In this document: piece by piece, positions 57,289-64,000 of the stretch
Numbering within the stretch: position 1 is the stretch's first letter
How the letters are laid out: every line of letters starts with the position of its first letter
Source: Blattabacterium sp. (Cryptocercus punctulatus) str. Cpu
Lineage (GTDB): Bacteria > Bacteroidota > Bacteroidia > Flavobacteriales > Blattabacteriaceae
Direction of reading: 5' to 3'
Length of the DNA: 64,000 bases
Assembly (NCBI RefSeq): GCF_000236405.1
Contig: NC_016621.1
Location: 471,001-535,000, forward strand
Program-made: the position numbers and the translations under genes
The notes under the pieces: generated by a model
Database searches by the model: none
Seen by the model: the letters and a program-made list of their open reading frames with translations, nothing else
What the model was told of the DNA's origin: nothing

Positions 57289-58470
57289 TCATGAAATGAC
57301 TCCAGATCCTATTAATTCATTATCTATATACCAAGCTGCAAATTGTCCTTCATTTATAGCACATTGCATTCTTTCAAATTCTATAAACATTCCGTTTTTT
57401 ATTTTGTATAAAAATGCTTTTTGCAATGGTTGTCTATAACGAATTCTACAAAACACCTCCATTTTATTTCCATCTAAAAGTGCAAGATCATCTCTTATCC
57501 AATGAATATTTTTTTCTTTAATAAATAAAGATTTTTTATATAGACCAGGATGATTTCTTCCCATTCCTGTATAAATAATATTTTTTTTAATATCTTTTTC
57601 AATAACAAAAAGTGCTTTTTTATATCCTCCTAAAGAAATACCTTTACGTTGACCTTTTGTAAAAAAGGGTGCTCCTTGATGATATCCAATCAATTTACCA
57701 TCCGATTTTTTATATTTTTTTTTTTTAGATAAAAAAAATAATTCTTCTATTTTGAACAAAAAAAATTTTTTTTTATTATATATTGAGGATTTTGAATTAA
57801 TATTAATGATTTCTCCTTTTTTAGGAAGTATTTCTTGTTGAAGAAATTTGGATAAATTAATTTTTCCAACAAAACATAATCCTTGAGAATCTTTTTTATA
57901 TGCATTACACAATTTATTTTTTTCTGCTATTTTTCGTACTTGATTTTTTGTAAATGGACCTAATGGAAATAAAGATTTTTTTAATTGATATTGCGATAAT
58001 TGACATAAAAAATATGATTGATCTTTATTAGAATCTTTTCCAATAAAAAGACGATAGATAATTTTATTATTTTTTATAATTATTTGTTTATTAACATAAT
58101 GACCTGTAGCAATAAAATCGGCTCCTAAATCTATGGCTTTTTTTAAAAAAATATTAAATTTAATTTCTCGGTTACATAATATATCTGGATTAGGAGTTGT
58201 TCCATATCTATATCCGTTAAACATATAATTTATAATGTATTTTTTGTATTCTTTTTTCATTTCCACTACTTGGAAAGGTATTCTCAATTTTTGAGAAACT
58301 AACATAGCATAAATACTATCTTCCACCCAAGAACATTTATTGGTATTGATATTAGAATTATCCCAATTATTCATAAATAAACCGATTACTTCATAACCTT
58401 TTTTTTTAAGAAGTAAAGCTGCAACACTAGAATCTACACCTCCTGAAAGACCTACTACTACTTTTTTCAT
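57289..58470 (-). CDS. mnmA: tRNA-specific 2-thiouridylase MnmA
   Basis: Thiolates the wobble uridine of tRNA-Lys, -Glu and -Gln. The PP-loop GLSGGVDSSVAALLL is at the N-terminus; the catalytic cysteines are in NPDILCNREIKF and SQGLCFVGKI, and ATGHYV and DQSYFLCQL are also family segments. Length 393 aa is slightly longer than usual because of a Lys-rich insertion (FLSKKKKYKKSDGK) that contains a 12-base A tract (57715-57726). It works on the same base as MnmG at 38 kb. Confidence 0.96.
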   Translation of the reverse strand: MKKVVVGLSGGVDSSVAALLLKKKGYEVIGLFMNNWDNSNINTNKCSWVEDSIYAMLVSQKLRIPFQVVEMKKEYKKYIINYMFNGYRYGTTPNPDILCNREIKFNIFLKKAIDLGADFIATGHYVNKQIIIKNNKIIYRLFIGKDSNKDQSYFLCQLSQYQLKKSLFPLGPFTKNQVRKIAEKNKLCNAYKKDSQGLCFVGKINLSKFLQQEILPKKGEIININSKSSIYNKKKFFLFKIEELFFLSKKKKYKKSDGKLIGYHQGAPFFTKGQRKGISLGGYKKALFVIEKDIKKNIIYTGMGRNHPGLYKKSLFIKEKNIHWIRDDLALLDGNKMEVFCRIRYRQPLQKAFLYKIKNGMFIEFERMQCAINEGQFAAWYIDNELIGSGVIS

Positions 58471-58528
58471 AAGAAAAAGGAATCTTTGATAAAAAATAAA
58501 TTAATAATTATATATAAAATATTTTATT

Positions 58529-59647
58529 TTATGAAAACATTTCTCTAACACGATCAAAAAAAGATTTTTCTGAATTTCCAGGATGAGGAAAAAAATTTTC
58601 ATTTTTTCTCATTTTTTCGAAAAAATTTCTTTGTTCTTCATTAATTTTTTTAGGAGTCCAAACATTTACATGAATAAAAAGACTTCCATATCCATATCCT
58701 TCAATATTAGGTAACCCCTTATTTTTTAATCTAAGAGTTTTTCCTGATTGTGTTCCAGGATCTATTTTAATACGAGCCTTTCCATTAATAGTAGGAACTT
58801 CTTTTGAAGATCCTAATATAGCATCTGGAAATGATATGTATAAATCATAATGAAGATTATTCCCTTCTCTTTTTAATTTAGGATGAGATATTTCTTCAAT
58901 TAATACAATTAAATCTCCTGGAATTCCATTAAATGGAGCTTCATTTCCTTTTTCAGAAACTTTTAATTGAATCCCTTCTGTAAGACCTGCTGGTATTTGG
59001 ATATTAACTAATTCTTCTTCTCTAATCAATCCATGTTTATTTGCTCCATATGGAATTTTTTCAATATTTTTTCCAGTTCCAGAACAGATATTACATTGAG
59101 ACGTTGTTTGCATTCTTCCTAAAATAGTATTAGCTATATGTGTTATTTGACCTGTTCCCTTACAAGAAGTACAATTTTTAAATTTTACTCCTTGAGCTAC
59201 TTTAAGTCTTTTTACTTTAACTTTTTTTTCTATTCCATTAGCTATTTCTTCTAATGTAAGTTTTACTCTTATTCTAAGATCACTTCCCTTAATAGTTTGG
59301 TATTTTGTAGATTTTCCAAATCCAAAATTAGAAAATCCTTCACCAAATGCATCAGCAAAAATATCTCCAAAATTTGTAAAAATATCTTCCATATTCATTC
59401 CTGATCTACCAGAGCTACTACCTTTTATACCGGAATGTCCAAATTTATCATAACGTTGTTTTTTTTCTGGATTTCCTAATATTTCATAAGCTTCCGCAGC
59501 TTTTTTAAATTTTTCTTCTGCATTTTTTTTATTATCCGGATTTTTATCTGGATGATATTTAATTGCTAATTTTCGATAAGCTTTTTTAATTTCTTCTGAA
59601 GTAGCATTTCTAGAAATATTTAATACTTCGTAATAATCTTTTTTCAT
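58529..59647 (-). CDS. dnaJ: chaperone protein DnaJ (Hsp40)
   Basis: Co-chaperone of DnaK. The J domain (residues 1-70) has [10 protein letters not shown] with the HPD motif; a Gly/Phe-rich linker follows. The zinc region shows only two CxxCxGxG motifs (CTSCKGTG and CNICSGTG) instead of four, with the outer pair lost, as in other flavobacteria from memory. The C-terminal substrate-binding domains are intact ([20 protein letters not shown]). Length 372 aa. It follows grpE by 18 bases on the same strand. Confidence 0.95.
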   Translation of the reverse strand: MKKDYYEVLNISRNATSEEIKKAYRKLAIKYHPDKNPDNKKNAEEKFKKAAEAYEILGNPEKKQRYDKFGHSGIKGSSSGRSGMNMEDIFTNFGDIFADAFGEGFSNFGFGKSTKYQTIKGSDLRIRVKLTLEEIANGIEKKVKVKRLKVAQGVKFKNCTSCKGTGQITHIANTILGRMQTTSQCNICSGTGKNIEKIPYGANKHGLIREEELVNIQIPAGLTEGIQLKVSEKGNEAPFNGIPGDLIVLIEEISHPKLKREGNNLHYDLYISFPDAILGSSKEVPTINGKARIKIDPGTQSGKTLRLKNKGLPNIEGYGYGSLFIHVNVWTPKKINEEQRNFFEKMRKNENFFPHPGNSEKSFFDRVREMFS

Positions 59648-59665
59648 TATGAAGATAAAAGTTTA

Positions 59666-60442
59666 TTATTTTCCGGTAATGACTTTAGCATGTCGTATAA
59701 CTTTTTCCTGTAGAATATATCCAGATTCTATAATTTCTATTACTTTTCCTTTTAAATTTTCTGTTAAAACTGGTATTTGTGTAATTGCTTCATGAAAATC
59801 GGTATTAAAATCATCTCCTTTTTTGATTTTAATTTTATTCAATCCTTTTTGTTTTAAAATTTTGATAAATTTTACCTGTATTAAATAAATTCCTTGAATT
59901 ATAAGTTCATTTTTTGACTTTTTAAGCTCTTTAAGACCTCGTTCAAAATCATCTAAAATTGGAATTAAATCTAGAATAATTTGTTGATGAACAGTTCTAA
60001 ATAGATCTAAACTTTCTTTTTTAATACGTTTTTTATAATTTTCAAATTCTGCAAAAATACGTAAAAATTTATCTTTTTCTTTTTCTAATTTTTCTTTTAT
60101 AATTTCTATTTCCTTTAATAGATTATCGTTAATTTTTTCCTTTAATAGATTATCGTTAATTTTTTCCTTTAATAGATTATCGTTAATTTTTTCCTTTAAT
60201 AGATTATCGTTAATTTTTTCCTTTAATAGATTATCGTTAATTTTTTCCTTTAATGGATTATCGTTAATTTTTTCCTTTAATGGATTATCGTTAATTTCTT
60301 CCTTTAATGGATTATCGTTAATTTTTTCCTTTAATGGATTATCGTTAATTTTTTCCTTTAATGGATTATCGTTAATTTCTTCCTTTAATGGATTATCGTT
60401 AATTTCTTCCTTTTTTTCAAATTTTTTTTGATTTATATTCAT
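59666..60442 (-). CDS. grpE: nucleotide exchange factor GrpE with expanded N-terminal 9-residue repeats
   Basis: Releases ADP from DnaK. The conserved core is at about residues 111-258: coiled coil EIIKEKLEKEKDKFLRIFAE, FENYKKRIKKE and the C-terminal beta domain (GDDFNTDFHEAITQIP, GKVIEIIESGYILQEKVIRHAKV). Residues 12-110 are eleven exact-length copies of a 9-aa unit, E(E/K)INDN(P/L)LK, six with Pro and then five with Leu. This replaces the usual short disordered N-terminus and lengthens the protein to 258 aa from about 180-200. All repeats are in frame. It is the first gene of a grpE-dnaJ pair. Confidence 0.95.
   Translation of the reverse strand: MNINQKKFEKKEEINDNPLKEEINDNPLKEKINDNPLKEKINDNPLKEEINDNPLKEKINDNPLKEKINDNLLKEKINDNLLKEKINDNLLKEKINDNLLKEKINDNLLKEIEIIKEKLEKEKDKFLRIFAEFENYKKRIKKESLDLFRTVHQQIILDLIPILDDFERGLKELKKSKNELIIQGIYLIQVKFIKILKQKGLNKIKIKKGDDFNTDFHEAITQIPVLTENLKGKVIEIIESGYILQEKVIRHAKVITGK
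60114..60410 (-). repeat. 27-bp minisatellite, 11 tandem copies, inside grpE
   Basis: Eleven head-to-tail copies of a 27-base unit with no spacers. On the plus strand each copy holds GATTATCGTTAAT. Variation is limited to two positions: AATAGATT versus AATGGATT (Leu or Pro) and TTTTTTCC versus TTCTTCC (Lys or Glu). The five promoter-distal copies are identical to each other, indicating recent expansion. Confidence 0.98.
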
Positions 60443-60547
60443 AAAATAAAAAATATTTATATAGTAATTCTATGCTTTAGAAGCAAATTTTTTGCCATAT
60501 TTTATAATTATGTCATTATGACAGGTTATAAAAATCCAATATAATTT

Positions 60548-61531
60548 TCATGAAGGATTAAATTTTAAGATTTTCCGAATATTATTCAATCTTTTAAAAG
60601 CAATATTTTTAGCTTTTTTAGCCCCTAAATCAAGAATACGATCTAATAAATATTTCTTTTTTATTAAAGAAAAAAAATTTTTTCTTTCAACTGAAAATTT
60701 TTTTATTATACATTCATATAAGGCTATTTTAGCCTCTAAATATCCATATCCCCCCATTATATATTTTTTTCTCATTTCTTCTACTCTATCTATAGGAGCT
60801 AATAATTTATACAAGTACATTATATAATTTTTATCTGGATTTTTTTTTTCATTTAAAGACTTATTATCTGTATGAATACTCATAATTTGTTTTTTTAATA
60901 TTTCGTCTGAAGAAAATATATCAATCCAATTTTTTTTTGATTTACTCATTTTTTTTCCATCTATACCAGGAATTAACATAGTTTCTTTTTTAAGAAATGC
61001 TTTAGGTAATATAAATATTTTTTTTCCTATTTTTTTATTAAAACGATTAGCTATGTAACGTGCTATTTCTATATGTTGTAATTGATCTTTTCCTACAGGA
61101 ATTATTTCGGCATTATAGAGTAATATATCAGCTGCCATTAAAATAGGATATGAAAATACTCCTACATTAATTTTTTCATTATTTTTCATTTTTTTTTTGA
61201 ATGAATGAGCTAATGTAAGTCTTTGATAGGGAAAAAAACAATTTAAATACCAAGCTAGTTCAGTAACTTCTGAAACATCAGATTGTCTATAAAGTAGATT
61301 TTTTTCTGTATTTAATCCAAAAGCTAACCATGCTGCCGTAATTTGATAGGTATTATTACGGATAGTTTCTAGATTTTTCATTTCTATCAGTGAATGTAAA
61401 TCTGCTATAAATATGTACGAAGAATATTTAGAATTATTAGCTATATTTATAGATGGAATGATCACTCCTAAAATATTTCCTAAATGAGGAATTCCCGTAC
61501 TTTGAATTCCTGTTAACATATTTTTATTCAT
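60548..61531 (-). CDS. trpS: tryptophanyl-tRNA synthetase
   Basis: Charges tRNA-Trp. Class I motifs are present: the HIGH-like TGIPHLGNILG (residues about 12-22) and KKMSKSKKN. GIQSTGIPHLGN, YPILMAADILLYNAEIIPVGKDQLQHIEIAR and the LLLYRQSDV-like segment fit TrpS. ATG at 61531 (MNKNMLTGIQSTG) is preferred over an upstream TTG at 61573. About 327 aa, usual. It lies between grpE and atpG on the same strand. Confidence 0.95.
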   Translation of the reverse strand: MNKNMLTGIQSTGIPHLGNILGVIIPSINIANNSKYSSYIFIADLHSLIEMKNLETIRNNTYQITAAWLAFGLNTEKNLLYRQSDVSEVTELAWYLNCFFPYQRLTLAHSFKKKMKNNEKINVGVFSYPILMAADILLYNAEIIPVGKDQLQHIEIARYIANRFNKKIGKKIFILPKAFLKKETMLIPGIDGKKMSKSKKNWIDIFSSDEILKKQIMSIHTDNKSLNEKKNPDKNYIMYLYKLLAPIDRVEEMRKKYIMGGYGYLEAKIALYECIIKKFSVERKNFFSLIKKKYLLDRILDLGAKKAKNIAFKRLNNIRKILKFNPS

Positions 61532-61627
61532 ATAAAAATCGTTTTGTTTTATTTTATTAAATATTATTAACAAATATAATTATAATGAAATTTCATTCAT
61601 TTATATAGATTTTTACTTTTTTATTTT

Positions 61628-62509
61628 TTATATTAAAGCTTCCCATCCACTAATGATTTCAAGTATTTCTTTAGTAATATTAGTTTGTCTTTCTTTGTTA
61701 TAATTCAACATAAGATTTCTTTTAATATCATTAGCATTTTCTGTAGCTTTATGCATAGATATCATACGTGAAGTATGTTCTGAAGTAGATGATTCTAACA
61801 AACTTTTAAATATTTTTACGCTAATAAGTTTTGGAATCATATAATTTAAAATTACCATATTAGATGGTTCTAAAATAGAATATTCATATTCTGATAATTT
61901 TTGATTACTAAAAGTAGGAAGAGAAATTGGAAGAATTTTTTCAACAATTACTTCTTGAAATAAAGTATTTTTTAGATAATTATATATCAAGTAAATAGAA
62001 GAAATTTTTTGAGATAAAAAATCTTCAATAATTTTTTTTACAAAAAAATATATATCAAGAAAAATTAATTTTAAAAATTTTTTTTTTATATTCATATAAA
62101 GTATATTTTTTTGATAAAAAAAAAAATTAAAACCTTTCTTTCCAATAGAAAAAAAAATATCTTCATTTTTTACTGAATTATCTTTTTTTTGAATTATTTT
62201 ATTAATTTTATCAAAAATTAAGGAATTAAATGACCCACATAATCCACGATTAGAAGTAATTACGATAAATAATTTTTTTTTAGATGAAAAAAAATAATTA
62301 TTTTTTTTTAAAATTTTTGTATTTTCATGGAATGAATATAAAATATTTTGAAATAATTGTTCTATATATTTTGAATATTTTTTGAAATGAATAAGAGATT
62401 CTTTAGATTTTCGTAATTTTACGATAGAAATCATTTTCATAGCTTCTGTAGTTTTTATAATAGAAGCTATAGATAAAATTCTATTTTTTATTTCTTTTGG
62501 ATTAGACAT
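61628..62509 (-). CDS. atpG: ATP synthase F1 gamma subunit
   Basis: Central rotor shaft of F1. The N-terminus MSNPKEIKNRILSIASIIKTTEAMKMIS (first 28 residues) and the C-terminal TENANDIKRNLMLNYNKERQTNITKEI helix are the most conserved parts; LFIVITSNRGLCGSFNS is also typical. Length 293 aa is normal. The start follows the atpA stop by two bases, consistent with an atp operon running atpA-atpG. Confidence 0.96.
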   Translation of the reverse strand: MSNPKEIKNRILSIASIIKTTEAMKMISIVKLRKSKESLIHFKKYSKYIEQLFQNILYSFHENTKILKKNNYFFSSKKKLFIVITSNRGLCGSFNSLIFDKINKIIQKKDNSVKNEDIFFSIGKKGFNFFFYQKNILYMNIKKKFLKLIFLDIYFFVKKIIEDFLSQKISSIYLIYNYLKNTLFQEVIVEKILPISLPTFSNQKLSEYEYSILEPSNMVILNYMIPKLISVKIFKSLLESSTSEHTSRMISMHKATENANDIKRNLMLNYNKERQTNITKEILEIISGWEALI

Positions 62510-62511
62510 AA

Positions 62512-64000
62512 TTAAGAAGATAGATATTTTTCACTTAATTCCAGTGCTACATTTTCTAATATAGATGCTGATGTTTCATCAAATAAACCATTTTTTAAAG
62601 AATCTAATAAATTTTTGTGTTTCTCATTTAAATAAAAAAGATATTCTTTTTCAAAAGATGAAATTTTTTCAATAGGAATATTTTTTAAAAAATTTTTAGT
62701 TCCAGCATAAATAATAGCAATTTGATCGGAAATATTATATGGATTATGAGGTGCCTGTTTTAATATTTCTATATTTCTTTTTCCTTTTTGTATAATATTC
62801 ATAGTTGTAGGATCTAACTCAGATCCAAACTGAGAAAAAGATTCTAATTCTCGAAATTGAGCTTGATCTATTTTGAGGGTTCCAGATATTTTTCTCATAG
62901 ATTTAATTTGAGCAGATCCTCCTACTCGGGAAACGGAAATACTTTCATTAATAGCTGGACGGACTCCAGAATGAAATAGATTTTTTTCTAAAAAAATCTG
63001 TCCATCTGTTATAGAAATAACATTGGTTGGAATATATGAAGATACATCTCCAGATTGAGTTTCAATAATAGGAAGGGCAGTTAAAGATCCTCCCCCCTTT
63101 ACATATTTTTTAATGGATTCTGGAATATCATTCATTTGTTTAGCAATTTTTTGATCTTGTATAATTTTAGCAGAACGTTCTAATAAACGAGAATGTAAAT
63201 AAAAAACATCTCCTGGATATGCTTCTCTACCAGGAGAACGTCGCAATAATAAAGATATTTCTCTATAAGAAACAGCTTGTTTGGATAAATCATCATAAAC
63301 TACTAAAGAAGAATGACCTGTATCACGAAAATATTCTCCAATAGAAGTTCCAGAAAAAGGGGCAAAAACTTGTATGGATGCAGGATCTGATGCTTTAGCT
63401 GCTATTATAACAGTATAATTCATAGCACCTTTTTTTTCTAGAATTTTTGCTATTCTAGCTATTGTAGATCCTTTTTGGCATATAGCTACATAAATACAAT
63501 AAACTGGTTTATCCGTTTCAAAAAATTCTTTTTGATTAATAATAGTATCAATAGCAATAGTTGTTTTTCCAGTTTGTCTATCTCCAATAATCAATTCTCT
63601 TTGTCCTCTTCCTATAGGTATCATACTATCTATAAATTTTATTCCGGTTTGAAGAGGTTCTTTTACAGGTTCTCTATAAATAACACCTGGTGCTTTTCTT
63701 TCTAATGGCATTTCAAATAGTGGTCCTATTATTTCCCCTTTTCCATCTATAGGATTTCCTAGTATATCTATTACACGTCCTAGCATCCCTTTTCCAACTT
63801 TTATAGAACAAGTTTTCCCTGTACGTTTAATCATATCCCCCTCTTTTATATCTTTTGAATGATTAAGCAATACTATGCTCACATAGTCTTCTTCTAAATT
63901 CAATACAATTCCTTTTATTCCAGTATGGAATTCTACTAATTCTCCACAAAATGCCGAATTTAGACCAAAAGCTCGAGCGATTCCATCACCTATTTGAACT
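62512..64000 (-). CDS. atpA: ATP synthase F1 alpha subunit (partial, N-terminus beyond window)
   Basis: Regulatory nucleotide-binding subunit of F1. The frame stays open to the window end, where it reads [19 protein letters not shown], so only about the first 30-40 residues lie outside. The P-loop is [13 protein letters not shown], followed by [32 protein letters not shown] and [15 protein letters not shown]. The visible part is about 495 residues. The rest of the atp operon lies upstream, outside the window. Confidence 0.98.
   Translation of the reverse strand, partial: VQIGDGIARAFGLNSAFCGELVEFHTGIKGIVLNLEEDYVSIVLLNHSKDIKEGDMIKRTGKTCSIKVGKGMLGRVIDILGNPIDGKGEIIGPLFEMPLERKAPGVIYREPVKEPLQTGIKFIDSMIPIGRGQRELIIGDRQTGKTTIAIDTIINQKEFFETDKPVYCIYVAICQKGSTIARIAKILEKKGAMNYTVIIAAKASDPASIQVFAPFSGTSIGEYFRDTGHSSLVVYDDLSKQAVSYREISLLLRRSPGREAYPGDVFYLHSRLLERSAKIIQDQKIAKQMNDIPESIKKYVKGGGSLTALPIIETQSGDVSSYIPTNVISITDGQIFLEKNLFHSGVRPAINESISVSRVGGSAQIKSMRKISGTLKIDQAQFRELESFSQFGSELDPTTMNIIQKGKRNIEILKQAPHNPYNISDQIAIIYAGTKNFLKNIPIEKISSFEKEYLFYLNEKHKNLLDSLKNGLFDETSASILENVALELSEKYLSS

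Noticed and set aside
60114-60410. CRISPR-like array
   Set aside because: The 27-base units are directly adjacent with no spacers and lie in frame inside grpE.
63475-63705. 76-codon plus-strand frame
   Set aside because: Fully antisense to conserved atpA; low-complexity composition typical of a shadow.

Overview
The window is a compact, very AT-rich bacterial chromosome segment with about 70 protein genes, five tRNA genes and the RNase P RNA. Several Bacteroidota or Flavobacteriia families point to the lineage: DUF4293 next to rho, DUF4295 after rpmB-rpmG, a GldE-type CBS protein after mutY, a GYDIA-type GHMP kinase, a flavobacterial DnaJ with only two zinc motifs, and a tiny basic 'MPxGKKRKR' protein beside HU. 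Together with short intergenic gaps, long A/T homopolymers and a fused ureAB-ureC urease, this fits a reduced flavobacterial insect endosymbiont, most likely Blattabacterium of cockroaches. That assignment is inference from content; no database search was run.

Layout. 1-6.2 kb: ruvB (partial), surE, a C-terminal processing protease and gyrA, with a recent 108-bp tandem duplication between surE and prc. 6.4-13 kb: aroB, a DedA protein, tadA, rplY, prs, thyA and an aspartate kinase whose fused homoserine dehydrogenase has been lost. 13.3-15.7 kb: urease ureAB and ureC. 15.7-24.5 kb: tRNA-Leu(CAA), dCMP deaminase, an RNA methyltransferase, rnhA, plsC, fbp, rnpA, a MarC protein, a fused UMP-synthase-like pyrE-pyrF, pyrD and proS. 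24.6-31.8 kb: rpmF, accB, accC, prfA, DUF4293, rho, tRNA-fMet, rmuC, tRNA-Ser and rnpB. 31.8-40.4 kb: yebC, rpmB-rpmG-DUF4295-ftsY, htpG, an exonuclease, pssA, ybeY, mnmG and divIC. 40.5-47.5 kb: fumC, tatD, fabD, a GHMP kinase, gltA, tRNA-Leu(UAG) and rng. 47.5-56.5 kb: a small basic protein, HU, mutY, gldE, a TPR protein, ribH, mutL, a rhomboid protease, lepB and dapB. 56.7-64 kb: tRNA-Leu(GAG), a 490-bp gene-free stretch, mnmA, dnaJ, a repeat-expanded grpE, trpS, atpG and atpA (partial).

How the genes fit together. Urease releases ammonia from urea, in line with a nitrogen-recycling symbiont. Aspartate kinase and dapB keep the lysine/diaminopimelate route, while the homoserine branch encoded by the same gene is gone. 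pyrD, pyrEF, prs, dCMP deaminase and thyA form a near-complete route to pyrimidine nucleotides and dTMP. accBC, fabD, plsC and pssA cover early lipid synthesis. Most other genes serve translation, RNA processing, protein folding, DNA repair and energy (gltA, fumC, ATP synthase).

The observations most worth a second look are an 11-copy, 27-bp in-frame minisatellite in grpE; three places where an A/T homopolymer puts a gene out of frame (ruvB start, TPR protein end, and a small membrane gene coupled to divIC); the animal-like UMP synthase fusion; the truncated ThrA; the overlap of the rnpB P1 helix with the yebC stop codon; and several very short genes that ordinary gene calling would miss.
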